A stretch of 11,276 nucleotides of DNA. Origin: Chytridium lagenaria. Taxonomy: Eukaryota; Chytridiomycota; Chytridiomycetes; Chytridiales; Chytridiaceae. Location of the stretch: the NCBI GenBank assembly GCA_025449115.1, contig JAHLKC010000344.1, forward strand, positions 1 to 11,276. Direction: 5' to 3'. The notes under the pieces are model-generated. The model was given only the letters and a program-made list of their open reading frames with translations. It was not told the origin of the DNA and did not search any database. This document shows, piece by piece, positions 1 to 7,645 of this stretch; position 1 is the stretch's first letter; every line of letters begins with the position of its first letter. The position numbers and the translations under genes are program-made.

Positions 1-2
1 TG

Positions 3-1347
3 AAGACGGCGGTGTTGCGCTACTTTCTCAGCCGAGGACTTCTTTACTACACGGCTGGGAACGACCTTCGGCTTTACGTCCCCTCACCATCCGTCAACGA
101 CTCATACGTCTTGCTCACAACGAAGGACCAGTCATCCATAACAACTGGGAACGAACGTCGGAAAGAATCTCCCGGAATTATCACTGGCCACGACTCCATC
201 ATGATGTGAAACGATACGTCAAGTTCTGCGACTCCTGCCAACGCAACAAGGTCGCGCGTCACCTCCCATACGGCTTGTTGGAGCCACACAACGCCCCCGA
301 ACATCGCTGGGAAACCGTCTCGATCGACTTCATGGGCCCCATGCCAACAACTCTCGACACAAAACTCGATTACATATGGTCGTCGTTGACTCCGCTTCAA
401 AACGCGTTCACATCGCTGCAACAAACACGACATCCACCGCTCAGGACATCGCCGAACTCTTCCTACGAACTGTATGGCGACATCACGGCCTCCCCAAGCA
501 TATTATCAGCGATCGAGACTCAAAATTCATCAGTGACTTCTGGAACGCGCTGATGAAGTCTCTGCGAGTCAAGCAGACTATCTCCTCCTCTTACCACCCT
601 CAAACCGACGGCCAGACTGAAAATAAGAATCAGTGGATCATTCAAGCTCTCCGCGAGTTCGTTCACTTCTATCAAAACGATTGGGATCAGTACCTACACA
701 TCGTCGAACACGCCATAAACGACACCATGAACGCCTCAACAGGTTACACACCTTTCTCGACACCGGACGCCATCCACGCTCTCTCCTCGATCTCTCTGAC
801 GCCCATGGACCCCATGCCGCTCCGCAACCTTAGGACCTGGTACTCCAAAGCCAAAATCGCCATCCAAGACGCTCAAGACAGGCAAGCCGAGCAAGCAAAT
901 CGACGACGACTGGAAGACCCTTTTCACATGGCGACCTCGTTCTTCTTCACGCCAAGACGTTCTTCCACCGAATGCTCGAGATCGACCCTCAAAAAGCTCG
1001 GCCCCGTGTACACCGGTCCCTACAAGATCATTGAACGCGTCGGCACATCCTATCGGCTCGAGCTCCCTCAATCCTGGGGTATCCATCCGGTGATCCATCC
1101 TGAAAAACTGCGTCCTTATTACTGGGACACTGACGGTCCTCACCCTCTATCGTCACTTCCTCAAGCAGAGAGATCCGTTGAACGCCTCCTCGCCCTCCGT
1201 ACTCTCAAGACACTCCGCGGTCGAGGACAACGACAAGCACTCATCAAATGGCAAAACCACTCACCAATATACAACACATGGCTTCCATTCGACCAAGAAC
1301 TGCGTGATAGATCAAGGCAGACGTCAAACTCCTCTCTCAACAACTAG
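3..1347 (+). pseudogene. pol: pol C-terminal part: integrase with chromodomain-like tail (two frame breaks)
   Basis: Integrase inserts the reverse-transcribed element DNA into the host genome. Coding enters from outside the window in frame 3. The frame moves at about 89-91 and again at about 374-375; each break fits loss of one base. Between them lies the H..H..C..C zinc finger, ending FCDSCQRNK (about 224-250). The catalytic triad is visible as D in SIDFMGP (about 318-335), D in IISDRDSKF (about 502-530) and E in DGQTEN (about 607-625), with the D-D-35-E spacing. A GPY/F module (GPYKIIERVGTSYRL, from about 1017) and a chromodomain-like end (ALIKWQ..NTWLPF, about 1237-1290) follow, and the stop is TAG at 1345. 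The chromodomain keeps the KW tryptophan but shows no obvious aromatic at the other cage positions. Whether the copy is truly broken depends on whether the breaks are sequencing errors. Confidence 0.88.
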
Positions 1348-1598
1348 TCCTCCACAAGGACTTCCGGAAATTCAAGCTTCAGATATACCTCCGAGGATTA
1401 ACTGTCCCTCCCGACTTCAACAACGCGTTTCGTCTCCCATCTCTACGCGTTTTCGTCTCCATTTGCGCGATCAATTTATTCTTTTTCTCTCTTCTCTCCT
1501 CCTTTCCTTTCTAAGTCCCTTTTCCTTCTTTCTCCTTCATTCTTCTTCGGTTTTTCCTTTCCGTCATCGCCTACGACCCTTCGGCTCTTGTAGGGGGG
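1348..1598 (+). other. Retroelement 3' non-coding tail, pyrimidine-rich, with polypurine tract
   Basis: No gene is seen. About 1466-1563 is an almost pure C/T run on the + strand. The last bases before the LTR are AGGGGGG (1592-1598), the position and composition expected of the polypurine tract that primes plus-strand synthesis in LTR elements. Confidence 0.7.
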
Positions 1599-2138
1599 TG
1601 TCACGGAAAAACCATTTTCCTACGGATATTATAGAAATCCTTGTCTCACCTTATAATCTTATTTTTTTCCATGAACGATATTTTCCACGATGAATTTCTT
1701 TCCATAAGTTAATTCTTTCTATGTTTGTTTTCTTTCTTTTTCCACCTTTCTAAAAAAGGCTAACTCTCTTTTCCATCTTTACTTTCCTTCCTTTTTCTTT
1801 TTCCATCGTCGACCCCTATCTAGCACCGGTCGACCCCTTTCCTTCTCGTGATGAGGACCCCGACAACGTCGTTTAACGACGAGACGTCGCTACAGTCTTC
1901 TGAAGAAGGACCCCTCCTTTTTTCCATGAACACTCACCTTTTCGCGTCCCTTTTTCTATTCTTTTACGCGCTTTTCTTTCTCCTCTTTTTACGCGCTTTT
2001 TCGCTTACCTTTGTTCTTCGTCACTATAAAAGGACAACTGGACATTAAATAAACTTACTTCGAAAAAAACTATCTTTTATTGCCTTAGATATTTCAATAT
2101 TCCTCGGAACCTTCCCTACTTAAGGACGTTCCCTCACA
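1599..2138 (+). repeat. 3' long terminal repeat, about 540 bp
   Basis: It begins TGTCACGG directly after the G run and is judged to end CCCTCACA at 2138; the two ends are imperfect inverted repeats (6 of 8 positions). Inside are a TATA box TATAAAAG (2025-2032) and an AATAAA (2048-2053), the expected U3/R elements. The U3 part holds two 14-bp direct copies of TTTTACGCGCTTTT (1962-1975 and 1987-2000) and two copies of GTCGACCCCT (1808-1817 and 1829-1838), possible enhancer repeats. The 5' LTR is outside the window, so the 3' boundary is inferred from the terminal dinucleotide only. Confidence 0.72.
2025..2053 (+). promoter_or_regulatory. LTR TATA box and AATAAA signal
   Basis: TATAAAAG at 2025-2032 is followed 15 bases later by AATAAA at 2048-2053. 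In an LTR the first drives transcription in the 5' copy and the second ends it in the 3' copy. In this 3' copy the TATA box points at the methyltransferase gene, whose ATG is about 255 bp downstream. Confidence 0.55.
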
Positions 2139-2183
2139 GCGTAGGATATTTGTGTTTAGATTATATCTAATAAAAGGGCATGG

Positions 2184-2191
2184 TCACGTGA
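2184..2191. promoter_or_regulatory. Palindromic E-box TCACGTGA upstream of methyltransferase gene
   Basis: A perfect 8-bp palindrome centred on CACGTG lies about 97 bp upstream of the methyltransferase ATG. This core is bound by bHLH factors of the Cbf1/USF/MITF type in opisthokonts. One copy only, so the assignment is tentative. Confidence 0.35.
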
Positions 2192-2287
2192 TCTTTTGCA
2201 TGAATAGTAATCAGGATGGGAGTCAGCGAATTACAATGAACGAAAGCAATTAATAAGAAAACTTGTCCATCAAAAAACCATCAGGTC

Positions 2288-3603
2288 ATGGCTGACGATG
2301 AAAAGGCTACACGCGAGCTGTTTGAGAGGCAAGTTGGGTTGATAAAGAGTTTAGCGGGGGGTCGGCTTGAGTCGTGTTTGTTCCCGTGGTCGTGAAATCC
2401 ATAGCTCCATGATCGCTGATGCTTTCCCATCCATCTTCAGAGTTGGCGGCATGTCGTCGAGCGCGGTGATCCTCTCTACCATGTACATTGCTGACCGCCT
2501 GGACCTCTTCAAAATCCTTGCAGCGGCCGGAGAAAAAGGTATCAGCGTTGAAGAACTCGCCAAAGGTAACTTCAATGGCGCAAGTGCTGGTGCTTGGTCG
2601 CAGCGTTACTTGAAGGAATGCCTATCATCCCTCGCCGCTGCAGGCATCATCCAATTCAAACCCTCAGGCTCGTCAACAGAATCTGGAAAGTTCATCTTGC
2701 CCGCCGCGCATATCCCTATCCTTGCCGACGAGACCTCTCCAATGTTCTCTGCTGGTTGGTTCGGCATGATTCGACTTCTTTTCAATGTCGCAGACAAGGT
2801 TTCGGATTGCTTCCTTAAACCCTCTGCGGATGCTTCAGAGAGCGGTGTTCCTTTCAGTGTTTTCGGGGCGGATTTTGTGAAAGCCATGGGTCGGGCTCAT
2901 GGCCCTGGCTTTGTCAAGGTTTTGGTGGAGAAGCAGCTTCGAGCTGTTCCTGGATTTATTGAAAGACTTGAACGGCCGCAGGGCGCGACCGTCGCTGATA
3001 TTGGATGTGGATCTGGAAACGTTCTGCTTTACCTTGCTAAGCGATTCCCAAACTCAAAGTTTTACGGTTATGATATCGATGTCAAGTCCATTGAGGCTGC
3101 AAATGAAAAGTTGGCAAAGGAACCGTCGATCAAGAACCTAAAGTTGAAGCTAAGAAGGCTGAAGATGCCTACCTCACTACCTCACGTTTCTGGATCTGGT
3201 GGCCCATTTGATGTGTTATTGACAGTAGATGTGATACACGATATTCCTCATCCGAAGCTTGCTTTAAAGCGTATCAGCGAGGCGTTAAAGGATGATGGGA
3301 TGTAAGACGTTTATCGGTAATCGACATAACCTGTTTTAAGATATATCATGCTTGAGCCAAAGGCGAGCTCACACCTCGAGAATAATATCGGACCGCGCGG
3401 AGCTTTCTTGTACGGCGTAGCTTGCATCATTGCATGACACAGTCGCTGGCGAATGGAGGTGAAGGGTAGGAGCTGCATGGGGAAAGGAAGAAGCCGAACA
3501 GGCTTGTTACGAAAGTGGTTTTAAAAGTTTTGAAGACATTGATGTTGGAAGTCAGGAAACTGCCTTTTATAAGCTCACCAAACAAGCTCATGCGCGATTA
3601 TGA
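2288..3603 (+). CDS. SAM-dependent class I methyltransferase, winged-helix plus Rossmann fold; two C-terminal frame breaks
   Basis: Model: exon 1 2288-2373 (ATG, MADDEKATREL), intron 2374-2440 (67 nt, CTGAT branch-like motif, CAG), exon 2 2441-3301, intron 3302-3340 (39 nt, GTAAGA..AAG), exon 3 3341-3603. The N-terminal third (MSSSAVILSTMYIADRLDLF onward) resembles the winged-helix dimerisation domain of the Rv2258c-like methyltransferase family. The SAM motif VADIGCGSG is at about residues 213-221, an acidic ribose-binding candidate is in FYGYDID (D240), and motif DVIHD is at about 292. The substrate is unknown. In exon 3 the frame breaks at about 3417-3421 and about 3467-3468; each needs one extra base to give the family pattern HCMTQSLANGGEG..GAAWG and the ending AFYKLTK. 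A third, frame-compensated disturbance may lie at about 3143-3166. Expected length is about 403 residues. The family is widespread in bacteria but patchy in eukaryotes. Confidence 0.85.
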
Positions 3604-3640
3604 TATATCTGTATATAAATAGGTTCTTGCCTTTTGGGGC

Positions 3641-6600
3641 TTATTGTACAGATTTATTTAAAATCTTTGGATCGTTCATATAGCTTGCAACAATGGCTTT
3701 AGCTTTTTGGACACCTATGGCGTCACACTGCTCCAATCTTCCGGCATCTAAAAAAGGTTGAGTTTCAAGTCTCAGAAGAAAGGTGTACCTTCAATAATTC
3801 CAAGGATACTTGATGCCAGTGATGGGAATCCTCTGGCAATTTTAGTTAGCCCTTCAACGACCAACTCCCTCTTCGTTTTCGCAGGAATTACGCTTCTCAG
3901 TATTCCGTGAATTCTAGGCAAAACGATATCTCTGGCTAATGCCAAACTTGACAACATTTAGTACAAAGTTGATCTCAATGGAAAAACCTCGCTGGTAAGG
4001 GATATTTTTCAAAGAGGTGGGCTGACAGGAATATTCCAAAAACTTGTTTTTCGTACTGCGGTTGAGCAAGTAATTCCGGAATGAATTCGAAACAAACATC
4101 TGCATAGAGTCAGAACAATGGAAGGTTCGCGTTGGGCTTACGCATTGAATGTATCTCAGCAACTGCAATTGGTATAAGCCCCATTTCATAACCTTGGAAA
4201 TGACCAATTTAATGTACTTGGTTGCAATAATAAATCTTTGATGTATGAACAAGCAGGCTTTACGAAATATCACTGCCTGTTTCTAATACATGGTAAGTTT
4301 TCACTTTGAATGAGCCACACCTTTCTCTTCATTATTATGTATTCGCCAGCAAACTTCAAGCAAAGTTTGAATTATGGAGGTTTCTTGCAGATCAACCAGA
4401 GCATTTAAATGCGTCTCCTTAAAGCTTTTAAGCTAACCCTCGGCATTAATGCATTGGTTCAACGTGTGTTGCCTACATTATTTGCTGCTTTCCGCAAGGT
4501 GAACATTCGGAGGGTATAATTTTTTGACGACATCATATAGCAATCAAGAATCTTTAAACGAAAACGTAAATACGCAGCATAGAAATTAGGGCATACATGT
4601 AAGAAGAGCTGAAATAATTGCGGCACTTGAAAGACACGGTATATACAGCGAAATAATAGAAGCGGATCCAAAACAAGTTCATGATGCGAATATGACCCTC
4701 GCGTATCCAGATCGGGTTGATGCCAGGCATTAATGACACGTAACCATAATTCTCTGGGTGAGAGAATATTCAAGATATAGAATATTTTGACGACGAGATT
4801 GAGCACTTCCTCGGAATACCTGCAATATAATTAGAGGAAAATCACTCTATCTGCTACCTCCTCTGAACTACTGCAGGAAACAAAATCAACGTTACCGTGT
4901 CAAAGTATTTGAAGATTTCGACGTGAGGTAAAGAGCAAAGGAACTCAAGGTCTATTGTCATATAAGCTACGCCTCGAAAACGTTACCCGTTACCCACATT
5001 GACTTAAAACTGCATCATCTTTCAGGGATTCGGTTAGTGTTTCCACAACATCACGATCCGTCACCGCTTGTAAGATGTAGGCAACGGACGTTGTACCACT
5101 GCCCTCTCGGTGTCCATCCATATTCTGTACCGTAGTCTGGTGTTATGAGGTTCTCTCTAAATGGTCAGAAAATCCGTATTGTCCATCAAATTACTCGTCC
5201 CGATAGCTCTCCCAATGAAGAAAGCTTGATACATGCAAGAACTCAGGATACTGCGCGGATATCAAAGATATCAAGTCCGGATATATAGTCCTGTAATACT
5301 CTCGATTTTCTTTCTGCTCAATGTGCAAAAGTATTTTGTTCATTGGAAGACGATCCAAGACCTCGGTAAAATATTCTATTCCATTTAATACAAAGTTAAA
5401 TAAATACCTTTTTGAGCTGTTGGCTTGCTGTCATCTTTCGCACTAATATGCGATTGAAATACCATGTCATTAACAGCAATATGTAGTATAATATGAAGAC
5501 TTTTGACGGTCGCATCGCGTCTCCACCTTCCATTAAAAGAGTCTGAATATCAGTCTCTGATATTCTGGTTGTCGTTTCTGGCGAGTTCAAAACACTTTAA
5601 AAGCATTAGCTATGTTACTCCAACATCTCAAACCTCTCAATGTAAAGTCGAAGAACGCCAGGAAGTTGGTATGAAACGGTAAAGAGATAGTGGCAATGCT
5701 TCGATAAATCCAATGACCAATATCTATTTTTGACTTTTGGAAAGAGTTCGCCTTTTGAAGTTGATACACCACGACAGTAAGCAAAGACTCAAGCTTAGTA
5801 GTGTTCTAATCATTCGTTAAACTACTTGACGGAAAAGTAATAAATACCTGTTTCAGCATAGCAGAAGAATTGCAATCCAGTTTTAATGACATCTCCGCGA
5901 TAGACCTCTCATCAAAAATATTGGAGGTAAAAATTTCTCGAAGACGATGTAATGTGTCCTTATCTAAAAAGAAGTGTTATTTTTCCCAAAATATCGTGGA
6001 ACTTACGAAATTGTACGGGTATTTTAAGCGCACTACGCGCTACTCTTTCGATATCTACAAGCTGGTTTGTGTAGAAATAGACACCCAGCATTAAAGCAAT
6101 CTCAGATTGATCCCTCGCCACAACTTTTGCAATGTCGAGACGTAGTGCTTCTAAATATCCATTAGTGTTTTTGAGAAGACATTAATGAATACATTAGAGC
6201 ATGCATATAGTTGATCGCAGCAGACGATTAATGTCCCCAAAAGCATTTTGCACAGACTAAACCTGTTATTGATATTAAACTTGCGTAAACTTACGACTCG
6301 CTTGCATTGTCTGCGTTCAGGATATTAAAGCATATCACAAGTTGATCTCTTGACATTGTAAACTTGAAAAAGGAAACCAATCCACAAAGTATACGGCAAA
6401 ACATACTCTTTTGTGCGTCTTTCTGTCAATAATAAGCAAATGAAGTATAAATTGATTTTACAGTAGCTAATGTGACGTACTCAAAAAGCTTCACTTGAAA
6501 CACCGAAAGCTGCAAATAGGTATTTTGAATGTCGTCCGAGCAAATATGACCGTTTTGAGCAAAGGCATATATTCATGTAGTTTATCTTCAAGAATTAAAA

Positions 6601-6980
6601 ATATCTTTACAATGCAATCAACCTCATCTCCAGCAATGTCCAATGCAATTTTCAACGCTAGATCCGGAAAGCATTCCTTATCTTCCAAGAGCTTTCTGAC
6701 ATCATACGCAAGTGAAGTATGCGTAGTGCAAAATATCCATAAAGCCTCAAATACAAGATGTCGAATGGGAGATCCTTTTCTGGAACAATACCATTCCAAC
6801 ACAGTTTGGACAGCCTTTCCATGGAATGAATACCTGAGTAATGACGCTTGGACTTACGGATATGTCCTTCAGTAGGTCTGGGACTGTTTCATGCCACAGT
6901 TCATTAAAGTTATCGCCCTGTCTGAGTCTTTCATCGCTGTAAAGAGCAACTTTCAAGTCGTGGATTCCTTGAGAGCGCAT
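3641..6980 (-). CDS. INTS2: Integrator complex subunit 2 (INTS2), about 17 exons
   Basis: INTS2 is a helical-repeat scaffold subunit of the nuclear Integrator complex, which cleaves and terminates RNA polymerase II transcripts. Landmarks matching human INTS2 as recalled, in the right order: FYTNQL (about 6060-6080), WIYRSI (about 5700), SPRELWLRVINAW then LDPLLLFRC (about 4660-4760), GYEMGLIPIAVAEIHSM (about 4142-4193) and FEFIPELLAQP (about 4055-4092). Proposed exons: 6858-6980, 6481-6814, 6407-6422, 6295-6362, 6007-6262, 5848-5963, 5634-5805, 5408-5594, 5195-5375, 4998-5156, 4896-4966, 4477-4819, 4305-4432, 4142-4276, 3988-4099, 3789-3946, 3641-3747. Introns are 28-76 nt. Single missing bases are inferred near 6539, 6174, 5590, 5471 and 4192; joins near 5125, 4820 and 4277-4304 are unresolved. 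About 890 residues against about 1200 in human; the missing part is N-terminal. The ATG at 6980 lies 25 bp from the divergent neighbour, leaving no space for more exons. Confidence 0.87.
6407..6422 (-). other. INTS2: 16-nt micro-exon of INTS2
   Basis: Reading 6814 to 6481, then 6422 to 6407, then 6362 to 6295 gives an unbroken frame through KLFEKTHKRFTMSRDQL. The micro-exon is flanked by GTACGT..CAG (58 nt) and GTATGT..AAG (44 nt) introns. Without it the frame is lost. The call rests on splice signals and frame only. Confidence 0.6.
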
Positions 6981-7005
6981 TTCTTTAAATTGTCAAAAGT
7001 ACTGT
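6981..7005. promoter_or_regulatory. 25-bp divergent intergenic region (INTS2 / OCIA-like gene)
   Basis: Only 25 A/T-rich bases separate the two start codons, which face away from each other. Core promoter elements and 5' UTRs must lie within these bases or inside the opposite coding regions. No TATA box or other known element is visible. Confidence 0.55.
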
Positions 7006-7559
7006 ATGGAGTTCACAGGACAAGGAAAGAACATCCGGATCAAGGATCAACTTGGCAATGATTATCAGCCCAATGAGAGGGAAAAGGAGGCATTGAGGGT
7101 ATCAGCAAGAAATATTCTCGGTGGTGTATGTAAAAAAAGCTTTACACTATTTACATATTCTTTTCCAGCATCTTTTGGTTTATTCGGTGGAGGCATTGCA
7201 ACACATTATCTGATACGGAGGAGAAACTGGAACCTCTTTCCCCGGATATTCGCTATTGGAGGTATGTTGTATAGTGCATGTCTGTCGAAACAAGGGATTA
7301 ACTTTGTAAAATGAAAGCTGGTTCGTTTGTGGGATTCAACATCGGCATGCTTTATGGAGTTCAGAGCGCGGCTAAGATGCTCATTTCGCTTCCAGATTCT
7401 CCTTTAGCTGAGACGGTGAAAGACGCCCTCTCAGGGAAAAGGAGTCTCGAAATAACTTCTTCTCCAACTGATGAGCCTTTTCCATCTAAAAAGCAGAGGA
7501 CCAACCAGTATGGCGACCCCATGAGTGATGCACTTGAAGCAATCTCTTCTTTTCAATAA
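7006..7559 (+). CDS. OCIA-domain-like small membrane protein, three exons
   Basis: Model: exon 1 7006-7123, intron 7124-7168 (45 nt), exon 2 7169-7261, intron 7262-7317 (56 nt, GTATGT..AAG), exon 3 7318-7559, giving 150 residues. After a polar start comes YQPNEREKEALRV, then two glycine-rich hydrophobic segments (SFGLFGGGIATHYLI and GSFVGFNIGMLYGV) separated by a basic stretch (RRRNW), then LPDSPLAETVKDAL. This order and the SPL[AG]E motif match the OCIA domain of OCIAD1/OCIAD2, proteins of mitochondria and endosomes in animals that affect respiratory complex assembly. The C-terminal 45 residues are polar with a basic patch (SKKQRT) and not recognised. The donor at 7124 was chosen over GTATGT at 7126 because only it keeps frame. 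AATAAA overlaps the stop (7555-7560). Assignment is moderate: similarity is short. Confidence 0.68.
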
Positions 7560-7560
7560 A
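7555..7560 (+). terminator. AATAAA overlapping the stop codon of the OCIA-like gene
   Basis: The hexamer AATAAA includes the TAA stop at 7557-7559. It is the only such signal in the 86 bp before the ATG3 start codon, so it is the likely polyadenylation signal of the upstream gene. Confidence 0.4.
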
Positions 7561-7645
7561 TAACACTGCATGCATATCTTCATCATTCGGACTCACTTTT
7601 TTTTGGTCTAGCGGAATTTCATTTGTACAAGAGTTGATTGCAAAT

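Larger units (their letters stand above)
1..2138 (+). mobile_element. 3' portion of a Ty3/gypsy chromovirus-type LTR retrotransposon
   Basis: The stretch runs from inside pol to the end of a 3' LTR. In order it holds the linker after RNase H, the integrase zinc finger, the integrase core, a GPY/F module, a chromodomain-like tail, a non-coding pyrimidine-rich tail, a purine run (1592-1598) and an LTR starting TGTCACGG at 1599. Gag, protease, reverse transcriptase, RNase H and the 5' LTR lie upstream of the window, so completeness and target-site duplication cannot be judged. This order is that of Ty3/gypsy elements of the chromovirus lineage, common in fungi and plants. Two frame breaks in pol suggest a dead copy or sequence errors. 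Confidence 0.9.

Noticed and set aside
736..1143. Open frame of 135 codons on the - strand
   Set aside because: It lies wholly inside the integrase coding region on the other strand and shows no family motif; it is a shadow.
1178..1693. Open frame of 171 codons on the + strand
   Set aside because: It overlaps the chromodomain tail in another frame, then runs through the pyrimidine-rich tail and into the LTR; composition alone keeps it open.
2367..3305. Methyltransferase starting at TTG 2367 and ending at 3305
   Set aside because: A TTG start is unlikely in a eukaryote. The ATG at 2288 with a 67-nt intron gives a better N-terminus, and a 39-nt intron at 3302 extends the protein to its family-typical end.
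5870..6094. Open frame of 74 codons on the + strand
   Set aside because: It covers exons 5 and 6 of INTS2 antisense and has no recognisable features.
3641..6980. Several separate small minus-strand genes instead of one
   Set aside because: The pieces follow one protein (INTS2) in order, join with GT..AG introns in frame, and have no separate starts or stops that fit.
7568..7575. Palindrome TGCATGCA in the OCIA-like/ATG3 gap
   Set aside because: An 8-bp palindrome can arise by chance and nothing around it supports a regulatory role.
7604..7640. tRNA-like A box (TGGTCTAGCGG) upstream of ATG3
   Set aside because: No matching B box and no cloverleaf can be drawn from the flanking bases.
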